From the NCBI GenBank assembly GCA_950295325.1, contig OX485806.1, positions 2,916,001 through 2,980,000 of the forward strand: a stretch of 64,000 bases of DNA. Reading direction: 5' to 3'. A program made the translations under genes and the position numbers. The notes beneath the pieces are model-generated. The model made no database searches. It was given only the letters and a program-made list of their open reading frames with translations, and was not told the DNA's origin. This DNA is from Polytrichum commune. Lineage: Eukaryota > Streptophyta > Polytrichopsida > Polytrichales > Polytrichaceae. Of the stretch, positions 10,119 to 20,600 are shown one piece after another; position 1 is the stretch's first letter, and each line of letters begins with the position of its first letter.

Positions 10119-11730
10119 CTATGTGGTACAACTTTTTGGTCTCAGAATAGTCATTTTAGAATTTTGATAGGATGTGAATTCATATTGGCACTCAGAATGT
10201 GAAATGGACGTTAAAGTAAGTCATTAGTGACCAATTATCCGAAATGAGCTAAGGGTGAAACATTTAGTTCATATGAAACAGATCCCAAGAGGAAGAGTCT
10301 TTTGGGTAGGGCAATAGACATGTGACCAAGTCGAAGAGCCTTATGAAATCTGATTCCAAGAGACGAGGTAGTTAATTTAGGGGATATAGAGGAGAAGAGG
10401 GAGAGGAGAAAGGCAGTTCCTCTCGAGAAGAGAGCCTCCCTTGCTTTGTCATTTTTTGAGTGCTTTTCGCTTGGGTGTGAAGCCCTTTGTGATGTACATC
10501 TTACTCTTCTTAATATAATATTACAGCGTGAAGCTGTCTTATCAACTGTGTGTGAGTGAATCGAAATTGTGATGTGTTGTTTGTGTTGTTGTTGTGAATC
10601 AATTAAGTCAAAGAGTCATTTTCTGGTTCGTGAAGGATCGGGAAAGCAGTGTATTACCTTTCTCATGTGAAGGGAGTAAGATAATTGTTGTGTAATTTTC
10701 ATTGTTGAAAGTCGAGTAAAGAAGTGTGAAACCCGTAATTGATATGCAAGTCTGAATTGGGAACTTGTCATGTCATAATAGAGTGAATGTGAAGTTCATT
10801 CTTTATGTGTGTATTCGGCCATGTGAATTGGTTGGATTAGTCTTCATCTACCTGATGTGAAGTTGTGCTGGACATCGGAGAAACAATTTGTTATCTCTTC
10901 GGAAATTCTTATAGAACTGCAAGTCGAACTGGAAAACCTGTGAAAGGAGCGATTTCTTCTTCCCCTTGTCTTGTGATTGTCCGAGATCGAAGGCGTGAAG
11001 CATTTTGATCATCATAAATCCCTTGAGATTATTTATATGTGTGACGCGAAATAGGAATGTGAAATTCCTTTGAGGTCAACTCTATGCCTTAATTTCAGTA
11101 ATCTTGATGAAGAGATTCCAAACTAAATAACTACTTGTGACTGGCTATCTGAGGAGAGGAGTGTGTCATTTAAAGAGTAAGACCATAATTCTGTGAGCAA
11201 TCCTCTTTTCCCTCAGAGTGGTGATGGATGTAGTTAAGTTGTCGTGAATGATTGACATCTGATTCTCTATCCGAATCAGGATTCAGTGTTGAAAACTTAT
11301 CAGTCAAAAGAGAGAACAGCGGAGCTTACTCGAAACGAATTCAGGGTAGAAGCAATTTAGAAATTGAATTTCCCGAGAGCAGACTCACTTCGGCTAAGTT
11401 GCTAATTGAGTGAAAGAAAACACCGGGGAGCACAAAGTTGGTGTGTAACTCTAAGCAGGGAGCAAAATTATGTCTACAGAGTAATGATTTATTAATGGAA
11501 ACTGTTTATGAATTAAGTGCCGAGTAAGTGGGATTCGATGAAGTTCTGACTGCTTGCGGCAATGGAGTGTGTTAAATTTTAGTAACAGTCACCACCTTGA
11601 GAAGGGGTAGGTGAATTGAATCTGCGAAGCTGTGAAGTGGAATCGCCGTTCCTGTAAGGAGGAGAGAAGGAGCTGCACACGCGTGAAGACCGAAGGAGGA
11701 GTCGCGTGGGAGAGCTAAGCCGCCTTTAAC

Positions 11731-11771
11731 CCATATTGTTAGGGGGAGCACTCAAAGGCAAGCATAAAAGG
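11731..11771 (+). promoter_or_regulatory. LTR core promoter, copy A
   Basis: CCATAT (11,731-11,736) is followed after exactly 28 bases by TAAAAGG (11,765), and preceded by GCCGCCTTTAAC. The same arrangement occurs in three minus-strand LTR copies. Confidence 0.6.
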
Positions 11772-11799
11772 AGGAGTGGCCAGCATCACCTTCGAGAAC

Positions 11800-11965
11800 T
11801 TGACGCTGACTTGGTTACTAGTGACTGGCTACTTGTTACTGGTTACTGGATACTAAGACTATGGCCCTCTCTATAAGACGTGACTTGATACTGGTTACTT
11901 GTGACTGTTACTGGTGACTAGACTATGGCCGTGCTGTGTAGACTATGGTCCTGCGATTAGACTCT
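11800..11965 (+). repeat. GACTATGG / GTTACTGG repeat cluster
   Basis: Degenerate alternating units of GACTATGGYC and TGACTGGTTACT follow the LTR promoter. Equivalent clusters follow the promoters of the other LTR copies (30,950-31,250, 36,100-36,460 and 40,310-40,560 on the opposite strand). Confidence 0.7.
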
Positions 11966-12603
11966 TACGGTCCTGGCTCTGTTCGGTTCGGTTCTAGCCT
12001 CGGTCACTAGGTTACTGTCACACGTTAGACTTTTGTTAATTTTAATAATTTATTTTAATGCATTCAATTCCACTGAGATAGTGTTAAGTCTAAAACTGAC
12101 TAAGGAAATAATTCATTACTGTGGTCTATATCTAATTTAATTAAATCCATCACTTAACCATAGGAGGAGTCAATTGGGAACATGATATCCTTACTAACTG
12201 TGGTGTGGCCTTTTGAGACTTGGCTACTTTACTGAAGAGACTATGGTTCACCTCAAGGAGTTTTTGCCTTGGGTTTCTGAGACTATGGCGTACTTAAATG
12301 TCTATGGCTGAGCTGTGACTCCCTGAATTGCAAAACACATTATAAGAGTGATGTTACTGATGAGGGTGGGTTGTGAGGGAGTGACTGATCAATTGCATGT
12401 ACTGCTGTGAGTGACCCTCAACCTTAATTAAATCAATCCTAAAACTCACTCTAGAAGTCTTTTTCCCTGTGTTTGTTGTCCTAAATACATCTTAATTCTC
12501 TTGTAATCTATCAATTAACTCAATGGTGATCCCTAGATGCAACCCCTGACACTCATTTGGCTTTCCCTGTGTGGTTTTCTTAATTGGAACCCAATCTAAA
12601 AGC

Positions 12604-12834
12604 CTATCTACAGACACCTCTACTACAACAGATGAGGAAGAATTCAACACCTTCATCATTGTCAGTAGATGCCACAACCGCAAAATTGTCTCCCACCTCC
12701 AACAACGCAGAGAGCTCGTCCCCGTCAGTTCTGAACTGCAGCTCATGCAATTGCCAATTCTCGGCCATTGTCCTCCTCACGAGGTTGTTATTGGCAGGCT
12801 GAAGATGCTCTGATCTCCATGAGCCAGTCCATGA
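12604..12834 (-). pseudogene. In-frame C-terminal extension of the DDE gene beyond TGA
   Basis: Directly after the TGA the same frame reads on for 76 codons to a TAG at 12,604, with protein-like content (MAENWQLHELQF, LLEVGDNFAVVAST). This suggests the TGA is a recent nonsense mutation in a longer protein, or that the stop is recoded. It could also be chance, given its short length. Confidence 0.45.
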
Positions 12835-15766
12835 TCAATTTGGACATTCATCCCAATTCTCCTCTAAACAAGATTTGCAGAAGCAAGCAAGGTTCCTCAA
12901 CAACAAATGAGTCAGATTATTCTTATTACAAGCATAGATTGAGTGAATGCTCATCGTACCATGCACTCGATCACATTGAACTCCACTACAATTCCTGTCC
13001 ACATCCTTCGTTTGGATATGCCAGAACACTCGCTTCATTGGCTTTCGAACGCCATGATAGGAAGATTCCGGTCTCTCTGCCAGGTGCTTTCGTAAAAAAT
13101 CGACCACTTCCGCTGCATTTGTCAATCTTGCACCTGCAACGTTACGTTGTTCGTTTCGAATATAACGTTTGACCACAGCCCCGGCTCCGTCATGAGGGCC
13201 CTTACCATGGGCGCTTCCAAAAAATGACCAGAGCATTTTACATCCATTTGTTATAGCTGGATACTTAGACACGAAATACCACGGTTTAGACGACTTGAAT
13301 TGTTGTGCACAACCATCGCTCCATACAAAGTGGCGCTTCGGAGCATAACCTCTCTCTACCATATACTGCCAATGTAACTTGAAGCAATGCTGCACCATAT
13401 TAGTGTAATGTGTAGGATCATCTGAGATGTAAAAGTGATATTCTGTTAATATCCAGGAATCTTCATCATACCGTGTGGCATTAGGATTGTGACGAAAACA
13501 AATGTGGATTAGTATACTAATTTGAAAAGAATGCCAATGCATACTTTGGACCTCATTCTGGACTTCGAATGTATAATTCTCAGCAAAATCAACAATTGAT
13601 ACAACACTGTCATGTGGAAAAGACTTCAAACATTCCCGAAATTGTTTGTCTTCCCACCTCGCGACAAAGTTGTGCTTCACAAAGAAGTCCAACTTTGGCT
13701 TCAAGTAATCGATAAATTCGTCTGAAGTGGTTTTCTTGTAAACTAAAGTCAGTCTCTTTAGCGACTTACCTTTTTTTGATATTGTCTCCTCCAAAGAGAA
13801 CCGTCTCCAGTCAACAAGGGCTGACTCGGACCCTTCCAGTTCATTCTCACAAAACTTAAACAGATTTTCAACTCCACATTTATCACATTCGCCCATTACA
13901 CATTCTCTCTTATGCCACTCATCCAACTCTCCTTTGCTACAAACAATTGACTCCCAAAGCTCAGTTAAACCAGCATACAATTTTGACCCAGCAATACACG
14001 TACCGGGGGAATGGGAACAAACGTTCTTGCTCTTGCGCATGTTGTTTAGCGCCACCCTGAGCTCCTCCAATTCGACATGGTAGATACAGCAACAGGTGTT
14101 TCGATCTTTCAAAGGCTTCACAAAAAATGGTTTTAGATACTCAAAGCTCCTTTGGCCAATGTCCACCATAGGATTGGACTCTTGAAACTTGAGGAAAAAG
14201 CTTGTCTGCACGGCAGTCATTGATTAGAAATGTGTAATATGTCATATACCGACAAGTATAGTGACTCAACTAAAATCGCCAATGCACTTGTTATGGACAT
14301 CTTAATTACTTCTGTACAAAATAGGGACTCCACAAATTGCTCTAAGTACTATGTAGGACTAGTGTGAAGATACTAAGTATACATGTGAACAACTTAAAAC
14401 TTGAGGAAATGGACAGTAAATGACTTTTAGGACTTCTACTGGACAATGTAAGTACTATTCTAGTGACTGTGAACCTCAAATGAGAGTTGTAAGTACTATG
14501 AGTGAATCTTGTGAGGAATTTGATTATTTAAAGGACTATCAATAACTAATAAAAGGACTCAATCCCACCTACATAGGACTTCTATCGGAGATGTGTGACT
14601 TGATAAGGACTAGGCTAGACGCCGTCAGATTTCTACAGGACATGTGGGAGTGTTGCAAGACTCCTCAAGGACTCTTTCTAAAAACTTGGACTCTAAGGTA
14701 CGACAGAAGTAAATCTAAAAACCGTTTATGGACTCGATGAACGTGTGTAGGACTTTAACAAGTAAAAATGAAAACCTCTACGGAATTCTGCAGCACACAA
14801 AGCTACTTCATAGAACTAAACAGAAAGGAAGCTCACGAGCAATGGAAATTTGAGAGACTTTCAGCAGATTCGAAGTAAAACTGAAAACCTCTACGGAATT
14901 CTGCAGCACACAAAGCTACTTCATAGAAACAAAAGAAAGGAAGCTCACGAGCAATGACAATGTGAGAGACTTTCAGCAGGTTTGAATGAGGAGGTCACCT
15001 GACTTTCGGTGAGGTAATGCGTGGCTTTCTCATCGTACTCTCCTGGTCCGATTCTCTTGCGCGCCACATCTTTACGATTTGGACTGACTCTAGTGTTTTC
15101 AGCCCACCAAGTAATTACCAAAGCCTTTACAAGCTCAGAAATACCGTCAGACCTCTTCTTTCGAACAGTAAACGCCCAATGAAAACAATGGTCTTCAATC
15201 ACACGCCGTCTTGCAATCGCTAATATCACATTTCGAGGGTGGACATCTAATATTTTTGCAACCCCTCTCATACTACATTGATTATGAGCACTAACGGCAG
15301 CGGTAAGCAGAACATGCTTTGTAGCTAAGGTGATGGCACTGTGAGAGGTTTTATTCTCCTCAATGGCTTTAGTAACCCCAGCTACTATCTCTTGTTGTGC
15401 TATTGCTTCTTTAAAAGGCAAAATATAATTAGGCAAATTTCTACGGATGGAATGGTGAGAAAGAGCATACTGCAAGCACAGCTTTCGACTTTGTGGACCT
15501 GGACAAACAACTAGAGCTTTTGATATTGAAGCCGCAATAGATAACCCAATACGCCGTTGATCACGATCACTCAGAACATCAAAAGCACCGGGATCTTCAA
15601 ACTGAACACTCTCCACCTCAAGCTCCTTTTGATTCGCTCTAGACGCGCGCCTCCTGTCTGCTTCCCTTCTTCTCTTTGTGACGACAGCCTCCTCAAGAGC
15701 GGCCCTCTCAGTTGGGCCCGGCCGCTTTACTCCAGCACGCCGCTCGCTTGCTCGTGTGGACCCCAT
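12835..15766 (-). CDS. Two-exon DDE transposase-like protein (~712 aa)
   Basis: Exon 1 is 15,766-14,999 and exon 2 is 14,205-12,835. The donor CAG|GTGACC and acceptor GTGCAG|ACAAGC are both phase 0, giving 256 + 456 residues. Exon 1 is basic at the N-terminus (KRPGPTERAALEEAV) and contains a helix-turn-helix-like region (MRGVAKILDVHPRNV), probably for DNA binding. Exon 2 has Cys/His clusters (CCCIYHVE, CVMGECDKC) and an RNase H-like core with acidic residues in SIVDFAENY (~462), WSDGCAQQF (~553) and HGKGPHDGAG (~595). This layout recurs in an unnamed eukaryotic transposase-like family; I do not assign a superfamily. The stop is TGA at 12,835-12,837; the same frame then stays open and looks coding to 12,604, so the true C-terminus may be lost to a nonsense change. 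No terminal inverted repeats were found. Confidence 0.72.
14761..14986 (-). repeat. 113-bp tandem duplication inside the intron
   Basis: Two adjacent ~113-bp copies (14,761-14,873 and 14,874-14,986) share blocks such as ACGGAATTCTGCAGCACAC and GGAAGCTCACGAGCAATG. They lie in the 793-bp intron (14,206-14,998) close to its donor side. The rest of the intron shows no other feature. Confidence 0.85.
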
Positions 15767-17078
15767 GGCTTTACAACAATCAGGTTCACTTTAGAAATTG
15801 CAACAAACCACAAGCACAACTAATAACAACTTAGGGGGGAAAAAACAACAGAAACCCTAGTTCTCAAATTGAAACGTACACTTGCGCACATACGAACACA
15901 CTTACCTTATACCCTCAATGACGATTGATTGACGCAGTTTATCCTTCAAACGCAACCGGCAAAGCTACTGTTTTCTCAATCACAAACGTTGTTGTTCAAA
16001 CGAATCAAAAACTTCCATCTCTACTGTTTTGCAAAACTCGCAAGGAAACTAACCCTAGTCGCAGCCTTGCAGGAGCCAGACGATTGCAGGAGCATGACGA
16101 AACAAGAGAGATGAACTTTTTCATTCTCCCGTTGGATGCGCAACTGATGGCAGAGTTAAGATCCATGATGAAAACGCCAAGTACTAAGTGCAGATTCAAG
16201 TGGCGCGATGAGTTGGCAATTGAAAATTGGCGGGACACGACGTGGCTGCTGAAGTCAGTACTTCTGACATCATCACTGCTCACTGCAAGTACTGGAATAA
16301 ATTTCCTTTGCAAAAATTGAATCACGACCCATCTGTAATGTTGTTATCTAAGAGCTTGAAGAAAAAGAAAACTTGAAAATTTCAAAATTTCAATAGATGG
16401 TGGACTTTTGAAAAAATATCCAATTAATCCTCAAAGATTGTCAAAATATTTAAACACACATTGAAATAAGAATGGAAATTAATTCTCTAAAGTTTTGTTC
16501 ACTCTAAAAGGATAGTCTCATGAGTGGATGTATCATAGAATGCAAGAGAAAAGTCCTTTATTCTCAATTAAGGACTTTGACAGATTTCTGGTACTTCTTT
16601 AAAAGTCCCCTAAAATTAAAATATGTCTTTGTTCATGATAAAATTTAGAGGTTGAAAGTGTTTTACTATTTTCAATTGAACATTGAGTCCCATATTGATT
16701 TAAAAGAAATTTGTGGTTAACGGTTTAAACTTGAAGGGCTAAAAATAAACTGTTAAGGACTTTGGGACATACAAAGTGTACCACCGTAGTATGCTAATAC
16801 CCAACAGTAACAACTTTACTTGGTGAAGAGTTACATTAGCAATGGAAAGATATAGCATTGCATAATGATTCCAAATAATAAGTGTCAACAAATATCATAT
16901 TTAGTGTAATGTTTTTACCTGAGGAAGACATATATAAGCCCACAATCGTGTAACTTGACGAGCGGTGAATTTTTTCAACTCCATGCAAGTTACCTCCAGA
17001 GGTAACTTTGAGTTTTGAAGAATACTCATTGATAGAAATAGGTTTGTCCACAATAAATGGAAAAGCGGTGGCCTGGAG
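15767..17078. other. Intergenic; no supported gene
   Basis: Short frames at 15,925-16,325 overlap each other on both strands and show no recognisable motif. The first ~150 bases are the upstream flank of the DDE transposase-like gene and may contain its promoter. Confidence 0.5.
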
Positions 17079-18184
17079 CAGTGCTCAAAATTGAAGCCCT
17101 CATATGAATTTCATTTTGAAGGGCTCTGAAATTTCAGCATTGCAATTGAAGGGCATATCTACATCTAGGACGTCAATGGAATATTTTCAAAGAAATATAA
17201 AACTTATATTAAAATTATGCATGATTTGCATGGTACATGCTTCTAGTACAATGAAATAATGGAGAATCAACTATCTAACTCCACCTCTTGAAGTGACAAT
17301 GCCCTATGCTTGTTGGTTACTGTAGCGGTTTTCCAAGTGTCAAAAATGCTATTCCAATCCATGAATTCAACTCCCAAACTGTTGAGGCTAACCCTCATCA
17401 ATGCATCAAGTGTGTCAAGGTTTAGGCATGTTCTCCTTTCGCTCTTAACCCAATTTTGCTTTGAAAAACCACGCTCACAAACAACAGTGCAAGTAGGGAT
17501 CACAAGTATGGCTTGCCATAGCGACATTAGGGTTGGCCAATTGATCTTAAACTCTCGGTCACGGCCACAAAAAAACCCAATCTTCATGCATACTTCGGTG
17601 TTGACAAGCTGAAGATAACATCTCCACAAATTTGAGCAACTCCGCATTGGCTTGATCAACAAGAACAGAGCTCCACTTGAAATGTGTCACCAACAGGTTC
17701 AACCATTGCTCAGTTAAAGTGCCTCGATCCAATGCATCCATGGGATAGTGTTTTGGGCTGAAAAGCCTGGCCGCATTAAAAATGGGCAAGTCGGGGAAGC
17801 GATCATATTGTGAGTCAATTACCTTTTGGACGTATAGTCTACCAAGGGTGATGCAATCCTCCAACGAGCCCCCTACATCACACCCGGGCATAGAGTCATA
17901 GTGCAAAGTATGCACTTTCTCACAACCAAACCTATCAACATACAATTCCCATCTGGATTAATTCCCATCTGGATTGAGATCTAGAGCCCAAAGTTAGATA
18001 GCCGGAGTTAAACGGCTACTTGAGATGATGAACAGTACTTGAAGGGTATTATTTATCCAACACTTCAAGTGAAGGGAGCACTTAGACATGAGGATTATGT
18101 TTTGAAGGGTTGTTTTCCTTGAGGTATTTTTTGAAGTCCCAAAACTCATTTGAAGGGCACTGAAGACTTCAATTTTGAGCACTG
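17079..18184 (-). mobile_element. hAT DNA transposon, deleted copy (1,106 bp)
   Basis: Terminal inverted repeats CAGTGCTCAAAATTGAAG (17,079-17,096) and its exact reverse complement (18,167-18,184) begin with the CAGTG typical of hAT. The 8-bp flanks are GCCTGGAG (17,071-17,078) and GCCTAGAG (18,185-18,192), a target duplication with one later change. Subterminal repeats of TTGAAGGGC in both orientations lie just inside each end, as expected of transposase-binding sites. The internal sequence keeps only the C-terminal part of the transposase. Confidence 0.93.
17267..17945 (-). pseudogene. hAT transposase C-terminal remnant with hAT dimerisation domain
   Basis: Two overlapping frames belong to one protein. 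The upstream frame (17,945 to ~17,570) reads into the downstream one (to 17,267) across a 7-base homopolymer (A run at 17,569-17,575 on the plus strand), the likely frameshift site. The second part carries the hAT C-terminal dimerisation signature: LMSLWQAILVIPTC, then VCERGFSKQNWVKSERR and LDALMRV. The N-terminal BED finger and most of the catalytic core are missing because the element is only 1.1 kb. It cannot encode a working transposase and would depend on an intact relative. Confidence 0.85.
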
Positions 18185-18429
18185 GCCTAGAGAATGGCTC
18201 CGAGGAATGTGCACAAACACTTATGAACCTTGTAGTCCTCCTAGCTAGATGAATGCACCATGATTCAAGGGTAAACGTATTCCCACGCTAGCAATAGACC
18301 GTGTCCAAGATGACATGGGTTGGACATGGCCAAGGCTACCCCACTTCAACTCTAATATTTGTTAGATTTGGTTGAAACGGTGTCATCTTGGTGTCATTAT
18401 GGTGTCCCCTTGACCCTCTTTTTCTAGTA

Positions 18430-18450
18430 CACTAAATATGATATTTAGTG
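18430..18450. repeat. Perfect palindrome CACTAAATAT-G-ATATTTAGTG
   Basis: A 10-bp arm is mirrored around one base. The same palindrome with a C centre is at 18,730-18,750. Imperfect copies lie near 20,221, 20,572 and 55,243. The segments around 18,690-18,765 and 55,205-55,280 are alike over ~70 bases, so these are copies of a dispersed repeat. Confidence 0.8.
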
Positions 18451-18729
18451 TTTGATACACTAAATACGAATGCATACACTAAATATCACTAACCCTATGA
18501 AAGTAAGTAACATTCAATGTAAACTCAAATACTAATAATCAACTATGGTAATATGTGGAAGTTACATGCATGAATTTAGTGTTAGTACTTAGTAAGGATA
18601 TGAAAAAGAATTAACAATGATAAAAGGAGAAGGGAGGTGGCGGCGCATTTATGTCTAACACTAATTATCAAAGAATTGAAAATTAGTGTTGTGCAGGATA
18701 GGGTGGTAACAACACTAAATATAATCAAA

Positions 18730-18750
18730 CACTAAATATCATATTTAGTG
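18730..18750. repeat. Palindrome CACTAAATAT-C-ATATTTAGTG, second copy
   Basis: Same arms as 18,430 with a C centre, followed by TAGT. A closely similar motif ends the repeat block near 20,572-20,600, so the two could be termini of one ~1.9 kb element (inference). Confidence 0.75.
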
Positions 18751-19294
18751 TAGTCATTCATGTTGTGGCGGAGGCAAACCCACGTAGTTTTCACCCCTGT
18801 TAGACAATTAGAGCGGTCCACACTATATATTTCCACTATAATTCTCCACCCGCACTAATAGGACTATTTAATGCACACCAATATGTGCAATTAGGTTGCC
18901 TTTGTGTATAGGTTGCCTATTTTAACCCATGTAAAATACCTTGGATCAAAATTAGATTGTGCAAAAACTTCTAACTCCCCATTATTCAGGTGCATGGTTG
19001 TGTTTCATTCTATATATATTATCTAGCATGGGCCTCCACTATCTTACCTTAATGGGAAGAAACTTAAAAAATTAGGAAGAACTAACATTGGAATGAATAA
19101 TGAACACTGTCAACATGAATAATGCCAATAGGAATATTATGAATATTATGAATAATGCTGGCATTTTCATTGATAGTTCTACTATGACTAACAATTTCAA
19201 GGAATGATGCTAAGATGAACAATGGGTCTTGCGAATATTATTGGGATGAACAGTGATTCCTATGCATAGTGCTAGTAGTATAACTCCACCCAAA

Positions 19295-20145
19295 TTTTGA
19301 AGTTCATCATGAATGTATGAATGATAAATGAATAATCCCACTTTTTTCGAGCGCCCATGGAATTCAATTGACATAGTCCAATGTCATGAAACCAACCCAC
19401 ATGCCTGAATAATGTTATGAACCACGTGATTGAGTAACTTATACATATTTGATTAGTGCAATGTTGCAATTGTGATTGCCGTGCAAGGCGGGCTGCCACA
19501 AGCTCATAAATGTTTTGAAGTTCATTATGAATGTATGAATAATAAATGAGTAATCCCACTTTTTTCGGGGGCCCATGGAATTCAATTGACATAGTCCAGG
19601 GTCATGAAACCGACCCACATGCCTTAATAATGTTGTGAACTACGTGATTGAGTAACTTATACATCTTTGATTAGGTTAATGCCGCAATTGTGATTGCCGT
19701 GCAAGGCGGGCTACCACAAGCTCTTAAATGTTTCAAAGTTCATCTTGAATGTACAAATAATAAATGACGATTCCCACTTTGTTTCGGGGCCCCATGGAAG
19801 TCAATTGACATAGTCCAGGGTCACGGAACCGACCCACATGGCCGAATGATGTTGTGAAATACATGATTGAGTAACTTATACATATTTGATAAGATCAATG
19901 CCGTAATTGTGGTTGCCGTGCAAGAAGGGCCGCCACAAGCTCTAATGAATGTTTATTCCCACTTTGTTCGGGGACCCATGGAATTCAATTGACATAGTAT
20001 AGAGTCATGGAACCGACCCACATGGCCGAATAATGTTTTGTACTACGTGGTTGAATAATTTACATATATTTGATCAGGTCAATGCCACAATTGTGGTTGC
20101 CGTGCAAGGAGGGCCGCCACAAGCTCTTAGAAATTGGAGCTTACT
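19295..20145. repeat. Tandem array, four ~218-bp units
   Basis: Units start near 19,295, 19,513, 19,731 and 19,940 (the last shortened). Each holds the ordered blocks GCCCATGGAATTCAATTGAC, GTGATTGAGTAACTTATACA and GATTGCCGTGCAAGGCGGGC. Divergence rises towards the right-hand copies. Short frames within it reflect the repeat and not a gene. Confidence 0.9.
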
Positions 20146-20234
20146 AATCATGTCCCTCAGGCACCGAGTGGGGGAACAATTGTCTGCATGCCTAGTTGCA
20201 TTCGCCTTCCTCCGACTACCACACTAAATTTGAT

Positions 20235-20600
20235 ATTTAGTATCATAAATTCTAATTGTCTTGCTCAATACTGATTGTAAACTGCAGTATAGTGTCACGA
20301 CACTAAATGTCAACCCAATATTATTTGTCATTCCTTGTAAATTGTTTGGGTATTATAGATTTACAGTGATGCAGTTACTGTCACCTACTAAGTGATTGTT
20401 CATCGAAATTATAATCATCCGTGACAATATTTCATCACAAGTTGCTGACAAGAGACGGTAGAGTTATGGCCCATGGATGAACTCATCCATCGTCCATGAC
20501 AATATTTGTTCGCTTATTCATAAGAAGCGTCATCTGAAAAGTTACCACAGTGACATTAAACACCATATGCCACTAAATATCATATTTGGTAGTGTAGTTG
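20235..20600 (+). repeat. Dispersed repeat, copy 1
   Basis: Aligns by eye over ~360 bases with 62,590-62,955 in the same orientation. Shared blocks are GCAGTTACTGTCACYTACTAAG, CAATATTTCATCAC and AACACCATATG. It ends at a CACTAAATATCATATTTGGT palindrome. Confidence 0.8.

Larger units (their letters stand above)
10122..12600 (+). repeat. 3' LTR of OTA element (copy A, ~2.4 kb)
   Basis: Starts at TG right after the polypurine tract. It has no coding frame and contains a core promoter at 11,731-11,771 and a cluster of GACTATGG motifs. Near its end, TGACACTCATTTGGCTTTCC (12,549 onward) recurs in reverse complement near 40,100 (diverged) and 35,590 (close match), which fixes the family. The exact 3' boundary is uncertain; the transposase gene remnant begins at about 12,604. 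Confidence 0.65.
18185..19294. other. Intergenic with palindromic repeats; no gene
   Basis: AT-rich sequence without coding frames. It carries CACTAAATAT-type palindromes at 18,430-18,450 and 18,730-18,750 and several single arms of the same motif. Confidence 0.5.
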
